Assembly: GCF_018873765.1 (NCBI RefSeq) | Contig: NC_057922.1 | Span: 9,251,563-9,315,562 of the forward strand | Length of the DNA: 64,000 nt | Direction: 5' to 3' | Source of the DNA: Telopea speciosissima | Lineage: Eukaryota; Streptophyta; Magnoliopsida; Proteales; Proteaceae | In this document: in pieces, positions 38,401 through 48,993 of the stretch | How positions within the stretch are numbered: position 1 is the stretch's first letter | Layout: each line of letters opens with the position of its first letter | Program-made: the position numbers and the translations under genes | Notes under the pieces: generated by a model | The model's input: only the letters and a program-made list of their open reading frames with translations | Databases searched by the model: none | Told to the model about the DNA's origin: nothing

Positions 38401-39007
38401 TGTAGCCACCAGAACGGAACATTTCACATTCCAGCTGAAGAAGCTTTCTTCTTTTTTCCTCACGTAAATGTGTGCTTTTTTAGGTTTTTTTTTTTATATA
38501 AATGTGTGTTACTTGCTCTATGAGTGCTGATTCAAACATACGTGAATTAACAAACCCATTCCGTTTTATATGTGCAGTTATAAATCTAACCCAACACGGA
38601 TGAATTATTGTAACTATTGAAGTAAAGGTGTGAGTTAGAGGAGTTAGTCCTGTGTGGTATGTCAAAGTGTCGTATATTCCATTGGCAAAAAAAAAAATAC
38701 TATATGTACCTAAATTAACGAAACAAGCCTAAAAATTTTATCTTACCATGACAGATTCCCCATTATCAAGGCACCTAATTGCTTCAGACTGAAAAGGGTC
38801 AAGCTTGAAGGGGAATTCCTTTGCAGGCTTTATTTCTTCTCGAGAAGCGAAACTTGAAGATGGAACAAAACCCTCAGGGTAAGACACGTCGTGCACACAT
38901 GCTATCGGCTCGTCTAAACTGATTATACCGTTCTCCTTCTGTTGTTTCTGCGGATGCATAGACTCCACAGAATCTTCTTCTATCGATTTCCTCTTCAAAG
39001 ACGCCAT
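23424..39007 (-). CDS. MTR4: MTR4, exosome-associated DExH RNA helicase (complete, 14 exons)
   Basis: MTR4 (DExH9) unwinds rRNA by-products and aberrant RNAs for the nuclear exosome; in plants it acts mainly in the nucleolus on pre-rRNA. Exons: 38747-39007, 37856-38056, 37541-37759, 36456-36794, 36168-36272, 32447-32557, 30401-30651, 29011-29134, 28622-28904, 28382-28536, 27862-28011, 27278-27510, 25171-25435, 23424-23702. They join in frame to 991 residues (the Arabidopsis protein is about 988). Visible motifs: Walker [10 protein letters not shown] (89-97), DEVH box (181-184), SAT (212-214), GVHHSGLLP in RecA2, and motif [12 protein letters not shown] (about 454-463). An arch/KOW region follows (about 540-760), then the C-terminal DSHCT helical domain ending [29 protein letters not shown] and [10 protein letters not shown] separate it from the paralogue HEN2. 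All introns are GT-AG except intron 5, which has a GC donor. Confidence 0.98.
24308..24597. repeat. Two-unit tandem duplication in MTR4 intron 13
   Basis: Units 24308-24449 and 24452-24597 share AACTAGCTTAGAATTCTGCC and AAACCATTGGGTGTTACCCC. The second has an extra ATGGTA step. About 95% alike by eye. Confidence 0.9.
30945..31150 (+). mobile_element. LINE relic (RNase H end) in MTR4 intron 6
   Basis: The plus strand, opposite to the gene, reads [20 protein letters not shown] and continues open for some 60 codons. This resembles the closing RNase H segment of plant L1-like elements. There is no tail or duplication in view. Confidence 0.35.
32259..32398. mobile_element. hAT-like MITE, 140 bp, in MTR4 intron 6
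   Basis: The ends are imperfect inverted repeats, CATAGTTATCATGGCA and TTGCCAACTATG. Flanks are CATCCTAT (32251-32258) and CATTCTAT (32399-32406), an 8-bp duplication with one change. The interior is rich in GGCGCC-like words (AAGGCGCCC, GACGCCTAGG). Confidence 0.65.
33001..33036. repeat. G-run in MTR4 intron 5
   Basis: About 35 bases, nearly all G on the plus strand (C on the transcribed RNA). A second G-run lies at about 34761-34777 in the same intron. Confidence 0.9.
33680..34575 (+). mobile_element. LTR-like segment (possible solo LTR or TRIM) in MTR4 intron 5, broken
   Basis: About 0.9 kb with promoter-like architecture: AGAGGGCTTATTTTAGTGG near 33690, a TATA box (TTCTATATAAG, about 33950), then a GC-richer leader. 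The open frame at 34065-34550 has no recognised domain. No second LTR or priming site was found, and boundaries are approximate. Confidence 0.35.
35935..36106 (-). mobile_element. Au-type SINE in MTR4 intron 5
   Basis: On the minus strand: GGTGGACCTTGGCACAATGG, box B-like GGTCATGGGTTCGAG, AACAGCCTCTCCG, GCTGCGTACATTATGACC and CGGAGTGGCGGGAGCC. Flanking 16-bp repeats TTAGGAGCTCAATAGC (35919-35934) and TTAGGAGTTCAATAGC (36107-36122) form a target duplication with one change. Confidence 0.9.
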
Positions 39008-41009
39008 GAAATATCAGAATATAAATGAAAAACAGAAAGTTCCACTACAAGTAACTGGGCTCGAATAAATGAATATTTCCTCTTAAGCCTCAGTGGAGAT
39101 GTCAACCAGATGTAAGACAGAAACCCACTCCACCAGGATACTCAGTTGTTTCGCTTTCCCAGAGGAATTGAAGAAAGGAGTCTCTATTGCTGATAGCTAT
39201 CTGCAGTTAAAAATGAGTAGACGCAATAAGTTTGTGGTGGCGCAGGCAAAACCTTGTAAAGAAAATTGGACGGAATTCAGTAAACCTAACCGTGATACCG
39301 TCTGGTTTTGTTTTACAGAAGTACCCTAGGTCGGGAGTCGGGACTCGGCCGATTTGGATCATCCGATCCTTGTATGAAAACTAGGGTTAGCTGGTTAGGG
39401 AATGTTGCGGCAAGATCTGGTCCGAGCCGTGGTCCACCTGATTGGGTCAACCTGCACAGGTAGACAACAGAAGACAAGGAGGTGTCCGCCTGAACTGGTT
39501 AGTACAATCTGATGCGGAAGTCAAATCTCTGCAACAGATAATATTCCCAAGTTAAAAACTTAAGGAAAATGAGTAGTGAGAGACCCTTCTACCTGGGTTA
39601 GGCACATTTAATTATAGTTTTTAGTTATTAGATCGATATGTGTGCTTAATTGATCATAGATGATAGTGTCGACTCCATGTAGTCTTAGATGGAACGATCT
39701 GTGCCCGACACGTATCAGACCGGTAGTCATGTTGAAGGTGTGACTTTGACCTACTCGAAGTCCCAGATTAGGTTAGTTAATCATACCATATTTTGGTAGT
39801 GCAAGGCCGTCCTAAGTCTATTATCCCAACCCAAGCTCTAGGCAAGTGTGGTACGTGTCCGGTTCTCTACGTTTTGCTTGGGGATTGGTCGGGATAAGCT
39901 ATGACTCTCCAGGGCATGTTTCAACCTAGTCACACATAATTTTCACTAATCTTGACCGATTCTGATCCAATCAATCTGCAAGACCGATCCCAATCCCGAT
40001 TCCAGGCTTTTAAACTCTGGTGTGTTTCTACTTTCTACCCTAAAAACACTCGTGTGTGAACCTTTATAGAGTTGTCGGAAAACCATGAGAATAAAAATGT
40101 TGTTCTTTTTATATTTTGGAACAAGTTTCCCAGACGTTAATAAAGAGTCTGAGAATACAATTTTAGAACAGAAAAAAAAAAGAGGGGTTCTGTCTAAAGA
40201 ACAGTATTCCCATACAGGAACATTACCAAACACAAACTTGAAGCAATGCTAGAAGATTCAGGCCACCAACCCCTCCCAGACCCCACATGGTCAGAACCAG
40301 CGCTAGGTAATAGCCCAGTATCTGGATCACTTCTAGGTGATGGTGTCAATCAAGACAGTTCTAAAACTAATCAAAACAAGACGCATTTAGTTGCTGGCGG
40401 TTCTAAGTAATCAAGACGATTCATACTTAGCAAGGGTGGACTCAGGAAGAAGAAGAGGGGTGGTGCTGGCAGTGGAGGTGGTGGACAAGAAATCTATTAA
40501 TGATAATCATGGTTAAACATTGGAGTGAAATCAGGCTAAACCGTCATTCACATCAATGATAGGCCTTTCCGGTAAGGGTATGACTTGCACAATTCATTCT
40601 TTCCTATTTTTATTAAAAGAAAATTTACAGATGGTAGAAGAGGTGGTTATCTTTAAGAAGGATCAACGTCAAGAGCACAAGGTCATTAATGGTTTGTGAT
40701 CATGGGTTGAAGGATTGGTATCGGATTGGCCAGGTCAGCCGATTCATATTGGTATCGGTGGAGATCAATACTGAATCTTAGTTGATCACGTATTGATGAA
40801 TCGGTATGAACAAGGGTAAAATATGCTAAAAGAAAAAACAAGGGCAAGCCTAAGGGTGTCAAAATCGAACCGTTTACGCTAAAAATATGAAATCGTTTAA
40901 TAAATGGTTCGGGCTTTATTTTAATTTGAGACTGTTTAGTTAAATGGTTTCAATTAAACCGTTTAAATCAATGGTTAACTATTTAAAAACATATAAATTG
41001 AAGCAAATA
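39008..41009. other. MTR4 upstream region and intergenic DNA
   Basis: The MTR4 promoter and 5' leader must lie just above 39007. No TATA box or known element stood out, and the plus-strand frame at 39093-39329 has no protein character. About 39400-40000 and 40700-40850 look like decayed repeats (GATTGGTATCGG-type words). About 40265-40310 shares its wording with about 33460-33510 (ACCCTCCCAGGACCC, AGCACTAGGTAACG), a possible second SINE family not pursued further. Confidence 0.4.
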
Positions 41010-41178
41010 GGGAAAAAGTTCTCTGTCCGGGAGTGTGGGATACGCCAGCACTCCCATGAGTCTATCTCTCTCCTCCCCATGTGAAAAGACACCTCAGCCC
41101 CATTGTTTTAAGGAGGAGATAGATAGACACATGGGAGTGCTGGCGTAGGCCACACTCCCGTCCAAAAAACTGCTTCCC
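41010..41178. mobile_element. Inverted-repeat MITE, copy 1
   Basis: Ends GGGAAAAAGTTCTCTGTCCG and the inverse GTCCAAAAAACTGCTTCCC, with inner arms CTACGCCAGCACTCCCATG and inverse. Arms of about 70 bp fold with a short loop. Same family as 61804-61968. The flanks no longer show a clean 9-bp repeat. Confidence 0.8.
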
Positions 41179-41316
41179 AATAATATGTAATACCAACACT
41201 TAAACATTAACAACATCAAGGGGCAGTGTAGTTAGCAAGGGACACGGTAATTGAAATCCTCTGTACCAAACAACCTATCTAATTAACAAACTAAGTAATC
41301 AACTAATAAAATTATA

Positions 41317-41477
41317 GGAAACACTTTACGGGAGTGTGGCCTACGCCAGCATTCCTATGTGTCTATCTCTCTCCCTTAAAATAAAGGGGCAGAGGTGTCT
41401 TTTTACATGAGGAGGAGAGATATAGACTAATGGGATCATGGGAGTGCTGACGTAGGCCACACTCCCGGACGAATCCA
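41317..41477. mobile_element. Inverted-repeat MITE, copy 2
   Basis: GGCCTACGCCAGCATTCC on the left and its inverse (about GTGCTGACGTAGGCCACACT) on the right. The termini are more decayed than in the other copies. It lies 138 bp from copy 1 in the same orientation-neutral form. Confidence 0.75.
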
Positions 41478-41645
41478 TCGAATTCTGAAACTAAAAGTAA
41501 CGGAAACCAAAGATTGAACGTAGAAGATCACAATGAGTTTAGAGCCCTAGCGGATGCAAGCCCCATTCTTCGTCTGACAAGCAATTCAGAGTTGAGATCG
41601 CAAGAGAGTGTGTTTGAGGTATCTTCGAGCATTTCCTTTTCTCTG

Positions 41646-42011
41646 TTATGCGAATGGATGAGCACCTGAAGAACGGGAAAGGTCTGTTAACGTGAAGATG
41701 GCTTTGGCCATGATTTCCTTGTCATTTGATGACAAGGCTTCTTTCCCGTCGCTGTCTGAGAGGGTGGAATCGGAGGGTGAGAGGGTGGTTGATTGTCCAG
41801 TCCCGGTTGAGGGTTGTGAGGGTACTGGACTGATGGTGCTGCTGGAATCATCTATTCTTGAAGGTGGACCTTGGGCCTTGCTTGTCGTCCTATTATTCTT
41901 AGGCACTAGGAACGAAGCATGCATCTCCAGAAATTGTAGGATCCGTTCTTGTGCTACAACCTTTTTTCTTCTTTGTTCTGCTATAGCAAGGTGTAGGGAT
42001 TCCTTAATCAA
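41646..42011 (-). CDS. Coding-like exon, unrecognised (no ATG)
   Basis: A 121-codon open frame starting at TTG, so it is more likely a last exon than a whole gene. A possible acceptor (GATACTAG) lies about 25 bases upstream. It reads LIKESLHLAIAEQRRKKVVA, then QERILQFLEMHASFLVPKN, followed by a Ser/Thr/Pro-rich tract and DKEIMAKAIFTLTDLSRSSG. The basic helix and orderly composition suggest real protein; the reverse strand is also open, which weakens the case. It runs away from the SLG1 pseudogene 400 bp off, so it could share that locus's old promoter region, or be a captured fragment beside the MITE pair. The family is not recognised. Confidence 0.35.
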   Translation of the reverse strand: MIKESLHLAIAEQRRKKVVAQERILQFLEMHASFLVPKNNRTTSKAQGPPSRIDDSSSTISPVPSQPSTGTGQSTTLSPSDSTLSDSDGKEALSSNDKEIMAKAIFTLTDLSRSSGAHPFA

Positions 42012-42410
42012 CTCATAATGATTGATTGGTGAGCTAGTATCGGTAAGTTATACATCAGTTGCCTGTTAACGGTTTTTTTTTTTTGGTGAACTGCCTGTTA
42101 ACGGTTCACATTGTCTTTCTGCAGACCTGGCACACGGAAGTTGAAACTAGGTGACCAATACTTTTCGGTCTCGCATGAGATCATATCGTTCGTTCTAGCA
42201 GACTATATGATCTGATCTGTTTTTTTTTTTTATGTTTGTTTGTTGATGATCAAACCTCAATCCCAGGTTTTCTTCCTCCACCTGAGATCTGATACTAGAA
42301 GAAGTTACTGGTTCCCATTACACCGACATCATATTGCTTTGAAATTTTCCCTTGCAAAATCTGAGTTCATTCATGGCCAATGCGGACATGTGCATCTACC
42401 ATTCGACAGT

Positions 42411-45038
42411 ATGTCTCAATGGGATCCCAAAACTTGGGAAGCCATGTTCAGGAGTTATTGTGTTAATGCTAGGCATACAGAAGCTCTGTCATTGGTTTAT
42501 CAAAGGATGCATTGTTCTGAGAGCTTTAGACTGGACTACCAAGACATGGCAGCCCTTCTCAAGTCTTATGCTGCTCTCTCGGCTATTGAATTGGGGAAGT
42601 CTTTTCATGGGTATACCGTTAAATTGGGTTACGACTCGTGCTAAGCCGTGTCTAAGTCTCTGATGAACATGTATGCCAAATGTAGGGCCCTACATGATTG
42701 CCACCGATTGTTTGTTCAAGGATATGCTGGGTCCAGGAGGCATGACCTTGAAGCAATGAAGTTGTTCCATGCAATGCATGTCTGGGAGGAGGAGCCTAAG
42801 CCCAACTCAATTCCTGTGGCCATTATCCTTCCTGCGTATGGTCGATCAAGAGATTTGCATGCCGACAAGAGTGTCCATGCTTATGTGATTAAATCTGGAT
42901 TTGAATCACAGACTCTTGTTGGAAATTCTTTGGTATACATGTATGCAAAATGCAGTTGTTTAGATGATGCCTATGTTGCATTTTGTGGGATTGCTTGTGA
43001 AGATGTTGTCTCGTGGAATGCAATTATCTCTGGGTATGCAAAGAAGGGGTTCTTTGCTGACGCATTTGAATTGTTCCGTCAGATGTTGGCAGTTGATAGT
43101 GAACCTAATTATGCAACAATCGTTAATATCCTTCCTCTTTGTGTTTTGATAGAACATGATGGAAAATACTGTTTTGGGGAGGAAATTCACTGTTATGTGA
43201 TGCGGCGACCCCAGTTGGCAGCAGATATTTCTATAGACAATGGTCTGGTGAGTTTCTACTCAAGGATTGGAAGGTTGGGAGAAGCAGAATCCATACTGTA
43301 GGATGAAATCAAGAGATTTAGTTTCATGGAATGCTATAATTGCAGGATATGCATCTAATAGTGAGCCATGGAAAGCATTGGAGTTGTTTCATGAATTGCT
43401 CTCAATGGAAATGGTGGAGCCAGATTCTGTAACTCTTGTGACCATACTTCCAATTTGTGCACAATTATGCAATGCACAAGAGGGGCAGAAGATCCATGAG
43501 TATGTTCTCCAACATCATGAACTATGTGAGGACACGGCTGTAGGTAATGCCCTAATAAGCTTTTATGCAAAATGCAATGACATGGAAGCTGGCATTGAAG
43601 ATATTCTCAACCATTCCTCAAAAATATTTTATATCATGGAACACAATGCTTGATACTTATGCAGAACATGGACGTGCAACCCAACTTGTCAATCTTTTAC
43701 ACCAGATGCTCAATGAAGGATTGCTGCCTGACTCCATAACTCTCTTGACCATTCTTCGTGTTTGTGCCAATGTTTCCAAGGAGGCCATGGTTAAAGAAGT
43801 TCGTGGTTATTCTATTAGAAGAGTTTGTTACTGAGTGACCTGGAACGAAGTGTTGGAAACATGATACTTGATGCATACACCAAATGCGGGAACATGGATT
43901 ACGCATTCAAGACCTTTGAGGGTTTATTAGGAAGGAGGAATGTGGTCACATGCAATTCACTGATCTCAGGTTTTGTTGATTGTGGGTCTTGGGAAAATGC
44001 AGAGATGATTTTTAGTAATATGTCAAAAACAGATCTCACCACATGGAATCTGATGGTCTGGGTTTATGCTGAAAGTGACTACACCACTCAAGCTCTTATT
44101 CTATTCAACGAGTTACAGGCTCAGGGAATGAGACCTGATGCTGTAAGTGTTATGAGTCTCCTTCCAGTTTGTGCTCGTTTGGCCTCAGTCCACCTGCTTA
44201 AGCAGTGCCATGGCTTTGTATTAAGGTCTTGCTTTGAAGATGTCCATTTGAATGGAGCTCTCTTGGATATGTATGCAAAATGTGGATCCATTGATTATGA
44301 GTACAAGTTCTTCCGGTCATGTCCTCAGAAGGATCTGGTTATGTTCACAGCCATTGTGTGCGGGTATGCAATGCATGGCATGAGAGAAGAGGCACTTAAG
44401 GTCTTCTCCGAGATGCTTATGTTGGGTATAAAGCCAGACCATGTCATTTTTACTGCCATCCTATCAGCTTGTAGTCATGCAGGCCTTGTCCATGGAGGGT
44501 TTAAGCTTTTTGAGTCCTTAGAGATGGTCCATGGGATTAAACCCAACATGGAGCATTATTCCTGTGTGGTGGATCTTCTTACTCGGGTAGGATGCTTGCA
44601 AGATGCATATTCCTTTGTAAATAGTATGTCTGTTGGAGCTAATGCAAATGTATGGGGCACATTGCTTGGTGCTTGTAGAACCCATCATGAGGTGAGCTCG
44701 GGCGGGTTGTAGCAGATCATCTTTTTGAGGTTGAGGCTGGTAATATTGGGAACTATGTACTATTGTCAAACATATATGCTGCAGATGCCAAATGGGATGG
44801 GGTCAACAAGGTGAGAAGATTGATGAAGATGAGAGATCTAAGGAAGCCAGCTGGATGCAGCTGGATTGAAGTCCAGAGAAGGATGAATGTTTTTGTAGCT
44901 GGAGATTTCTCTCATCCACAAAGAAGCCTCATTTACAATATGTTAAGCACATTGGACCAACAAATCAAAGAGCCATGTTGCAGTAGCGAAAACATTGTTT
45001 GTGTCAATCAAGTATCAAATAAGATATTAGTACCTTAA
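42411..45038 (+). pseudogene. SLG1: SLG1-like mitochondrial PPR editing factor, pseudogene
   Basis: Intronless and collinear with the E-class PPR protein At5g08490/SLOW GROWTH1, which edits mitochondrial transcripts needed for complex I. It starts MSQWDPKTWEAMFRSYCVNA at 42411. PPR units follow throughout (NMYAKC, SWNAIISGYA, GNALISFYAKC, NVWGTLLGACRTHHE), with the E/E+ end KPAGCSWIEVQRRMNVFVAG and no DYW domain; the tail is DQQIKEP. It is broken: an in-frame TAA at 42642 where the family has Gln (GYDSC-Q-AVSK), an in-frame loss of about 15-18 codons after HRLFVQ (about 42720), and frame changes near 43300, 43595, 43825 and 44693. The intact 991-residue MTR4 nearby argues against sequencing error. 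A functional copy should exist elsewhere. Decay is moderate, so inactivation is not very old. Confidence 0.93.
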
Positions 45039-45210
45039 ATAGGGAAGAAGTGAAGAACCTCATGCAAGGTTCCAAAACAGGATTAGCGTTCCCAATGAAA
45101 GAGGATACTTTCAAGTTTCAAGCAAACTGAAAGCTTGTTGAGAACAGAGCTGTGAATTAGGAGATTTGAAGTAAACATAGGGGAGGATGGGAACAGGCAT
45201 GTTCTTTTAT

Positions 45211-45640
45211 GGGTAAAGTACACGTACCCCTATAATGCACCCAATATTCCTCATACCTCCTAAGCGGCTCAATATTCCACGTACCATCCCTGTTTTACAC
45301 CCCAAATGCGGGATAGGTCCAATCCGTTAAATACCACCGTTAGATGCCAAAATTTTGACCATTTTATCCTTTGCTCCATTTTCTTAAATCTGAAAAGACT
45401 TAATTACCCTCATTTATTTGTTGTCCTAAACTAATTAATAATGAACATTTTACCCTTTATTTTATTTTTATAAATGAAAAGACCTAATTGTCCTCATTTA
45501 TGTATTACCCTAACCTAATTTGAAAAGACTAGTTTACCCCTAAATATTTATTCCTAACAACCTCAAAATACCCTCATTTTCCCCAAATCATCATCTTCTT
45601 TTACATACCCACCACCACCACCACCCACCAAATCATCATC
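45211..45640. mobile_element. Left terminus of a third Mutator-like element
   Basis: Begins GGGTAAAGTACACGTACCCC and shows the layout of the other long-TIR elements here (GTACCCC, TCCAATCCGTTAAATACC, then repeated AATTGTCCTCATTTATG steps). It ends in a CCACCA microsatellite with AAATCATCATCTTCTTTTAC present twice (about 45585 and 45627). No inverted partner was found on the right; a gypsy fragment begins about 700 bp on. Confidence 0.5.
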
Positions 45641-45645
45641 TTCTT

Positions 45646-46203
45646 TTACATACCCACCACCACCGCCACCGCCACCACCTCCGATTTATCGATTCTCCGA
45701 CTAGTCTCCGACAAATTTCTGGCATCGAAGCCAGAGGAAAGAGAGAGATCCAGTGTTGTTTTCTCGTAGGAATTCATCAAGCAAGAGACATCAGAACAAG
45801 TCTCCAGTGATTTTTCAATAGAAACTAACGTTTTCTTAACGGATTCCTGCAGAATCTCTTCCATGTCGGGACATATATACATTGAGGTTTTACAATGATC
45901 AGAAGCCAAAGACGAAGAATCTGAACCGAGATCGTTTCGTTTTTGCTTCTCTGCTTCAACAACGACTTCTTCGCTGTTCTTCCTCCAGTGTTTTTGCTAA
46001 AAGCTCGATGAAGCTGCAATAATGATGATGATGAAATTAACGGCGATGTAGAGATACGGAGGAGCTAACCAGCTACGGAGTGAAATCCAAAGTCGTGGAA
46101 TGGCGGAGAGGATGGCATTCACAAAGTAAGGTACTGCGAGCATAAGTAACAGAACAGTGGATATGATTTCGATGAAAAGAAAATCGAACTTCACGGCCCA
46201 CAC
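45646..46203 (-). pseudogene. DUF4408-type membrane protein fragment, probably captured
   Basis: Minus strand, single frame. LLLMLAVPYFVNAILSAIP, then RLWISLRSWLAPPYLYIAVN and FIIIIIAASSSF form a hydrophobic segment matching the DUF4408 pattern (WLxPPYLYxxxNxIIxxIAASS). A TAG at 45997-45999 follows, then the same frame continues QKHWRKNSEEVVVEAEKQ to LSLSSGFDARNLSETSRRID. There is no ATG: the frame opens with GTG, so the N-terminus is missing. The C-terminus runs into the (CCACCA)n of the neighbouring Mutator-like terminus, so the piece was probably picked up by that element. The reading as DUF4408 is from remembered family pattern. Confidence 0.65.
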
Positions 46204-46329
46204 GGTAGTCTAAAACCTATTTCTAGTTGAGCTCTGCAAAAAATCTACCATCTTCTCTCTCTGAAATTCAGAAATCGATGGCAGAAGAGTTACTGAGATA
46301 TTTTTTAACAAAATGCTCACCCAAACCGA

Positions 46330-47695
46330 GCTGAAAAGTTAAAACCCTATGACAGCGACAGGAAGACCTCTGGACAGATCTCTGCGGGCTAGGCACCCTC
46401 GCCCTGGGTGTTGGTGTCTTCCCACGTTTTGACCGTGGCAAGAGGTCTCTTGTTCTCCTGGGACGCTGGGAAGGCTCCCCCCGCTGCGGAGTAGGGGTTG
46501 CCCATTGCGCAAGTCTCTCTGATCCCACGCCCCTGGGAGATGATCTCCTAGGATTCGGCTCTTGTCGAGGTACGGACTCCACCCTTGCTAATGGCGATGT
46601 CCTTCGGCGGTGAGACGTCGCACGCTGTGTCAAGTATTCTCAAAAGAGTCATTGTTCATCGAGGATTTATCGCTGCAGGTCGTTGATCTGACCCACAGTG
46701 GCTGGTGCGTTGGGGTCAGGTATCACCTCTAACACCACATCGTCTGCCTCGTCATTGTTGGGCTAGTTGACCACAAACTGGTCATTAAGGGGGATCTCTT
46801 CCTCCAGAGGGACATGGTCCTGGTCATTGGCTCTGCGGTGAGAGCACTCAGGGGGTGGTGATCCATTCCTCGCTCCGTTGTTGGTGGTGGTAGTCTTCCT
46901 TAGTGCCATTGAATGTATATGGCTAGCGTCGTTCCCACAGACGACGCCAATCTATTGCGTCAAGAAATCATCGAGCGGTCCTGCGAGTGCCGTCACCTGC
47001 AAGTGGACCAAGTGGTCAACAAAGAGAACCTGTGTGGTTCCGGCCTAGGGCTCTCGGATGCCAAAGTTAGATCTCCTGAGCAAATAGATGAATAGTGATT
47101 ATTCAATATGAGTTTTTCTCCCTCCAATGGGGTTGTGTACCTTGCCTTTTATAGTAGTGTATGGCGGTGTGGAGAGTCCCAGTTTGATGGCGAGTGTGTA
47201 CCGTTGAGTGGATAGAGGCCCTGGGTAACGGGGCTCTATCCTGATTGGCCATCTCCCCGCGGGAGGGAGTATCCTGGTGGTATCAAGATCCTTGGCGGAT
47301 AGATACCCGCATGTGGTGATAACGTCATTGGTGCTTGAATCCGTCTGGGTGATGTGACTTCTAAGCGGTGGCATAGAGTCCTGGTGGTGACATGAGTCTG
47401 TAGTGACACGATTGGGTCACAGACGAGTGGCCCTGGTGTCCGTGTACATCACGTCTGCGTCCACGAGGCTGTGCCTGGGTGCAGGCCGTGCCTGTGTGAG
47501 AGGCCGCGCCTGGGTGCAGGCCACACCTGAGTGAGAGGCCGCGCTTGGGTGTAGGCTGCGCCTGGGTGCTGGCCGCTCCCGGGTGGGACCCCTGGTTGGT
47601 TCTCCTTGGTCCTGGAGCGGGTCGCTCTGTGACACGTGGCAACCGCTGATTGGTTCGGTGAATCTTGGATGTATCACTGATTAAACAAAGCACAA
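46330..47695 (-). mobile_element. Ty3/gypsy fragment: LTR plus leader and start of gag region, broken
   Basis: GC-rich island in AT-rich DNA. On the minus strand an LTR runs from about 47695 to 46956, followed by TTGGCGTCGTCTGTGGGAAC, a sequence typical of the junction just after the 5' LTR of plant gypsy elements, and then about 600 bp of leader/gag-like DNA. The 3' part is absent. Long open frames on both strands within the LTR reflect its composition. It looks middle-aged; no second LTR was found for dating. Confidence 0.6.
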
Positions 47696-48844
47696 CCAAT
47701 AGTTAGGATGTTTGAGAACCATCTAAAATTTTGAACTCAAAAGTAAAGAAACAGGGAAATTTCCCCAATGGAGAATAACAAAACACTTCCAAGGCCCCAT
47801 TTGACTAGAAGTTCAATGAAGCAAGCAACCAATACAAAAAAGAAAAGGTTCAATCCTTATACTGAAACAAGGATTAAAGCAAAACACCAATTCTAGGGCT
47901 TATCCAAATCGATCAATCCCTGAATGAAAGAAGAAAAGGGAAGCTTTTATTTGGGTGTATTCAAGAAACAATCTCTCTGCAAAGCGGGGAGTAAAGCTGC
48001 GTAGTATAGTATGACTCTCCTCCAGGTGTGCGCTAGGTATGCCCATTGTTAATCTCTTCCTTGTTACTTGCAACCAGGAGCCTTAGAAAGTTATTAGAAG
48101 GGAATGGATTTGATAAGGCCATGTCATGACTCGTGAAGCTACAATGTACATACATTGGCTTTGGAGACTATAAGAAGTTGGAATTTCATGTCTCTAGACC
48201 ATGCATGGTTTCCAGCCTCCAATGTGCCTATCAGCTCCCTAACTAACGACCTTCCTTTCCTTCAGAGCAGGATTTTAAGAATCAGGAATGGATCCACCAT
48301 GGCCGATCTCGAATCTAGTTGATTATGGTTTCTTGGATTATTACCCAAAAAACAAAAGAAAAAGGATTCTTGGATTAGGGCATATTTTGTCCGATTCCGA
48401 TCAAATTCTCATTGATTCTGATCGATTTTTATCAATTATTGCAAAACGTATGGTTTTGGTTAGGATAGATATAAACAAATCTGGATAGACTACATATCTA
48501 ATACCAAATTTAGTAGTCCATCTCAATTCACAACAGCACAAATCTCCATTTACCTAACCTGACAATTGGCCCGAAAAAGCACAGCCTAAGAGTAGGCCCA
48601 AATAGAATCCACCTTCTGGCTTGGCCCAAATTTGACCAAACCTAGTTCTTACACAACTCGAACCTGGCCAATCACGAAACTTTACATTAAGCCTTCACAT
48701 ACGAAGAGCTGACCTGGACTCTAACCTCCCTTATGGCCAATGAAACTACAATTGCAATTTTTCAGGTCAAGTGGTTGCGTTTGTAGCGCCATTTCTAAAT
48801 CCCCACGAGACCTTTTGGAGAAATTGAAACCCTAGGTTCGCAAG
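47696..48844. other. Intergenic, with a SINE relic
   Basis: About 47975-48035 (TCTCTCTGCAAAGCGGGG, GCTGCGTAGTATAGTATGAC) is a decayed Au-type SINE piece on the plus strand. Nothing else recognised. Confidence 0.45.
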
Positions 48845-48993
48845 ATGAAGATGGACGAGCTACACCATTCTTTTCTGCAGAAACATAATGTTCATGTTAG
48901 TGAAGACAGTAGAGCGGGCATGGAGTGCCAGGGGCCTCTCAACCATCACCATGATTATCATGAGTTAGAATGTGAAAAGGATAATTCCAAGTA
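48845..48993 (+). CDS. Possible first exon of an unknown gene
   Basis: ATG at 48845, preceded by a plausible leader. Reads MKMDELHHSFLQKHNVHVSE, then DSRAGMECQGPLNHHHDYHE and LECEKDNS. It is followed by a possible donor GTAAAG at 48994; without splicing it stops at once (50 codons). Histidine-rich. Not recognised, and no partner exon was found. Confidence 0.25.

Noticed and set aside
46268-47699. Several overlapping open frames rich in Pro, Arg and Gln
   Set aside because: They lie within the GC-rich gypsy LTR and leader and have no domain.
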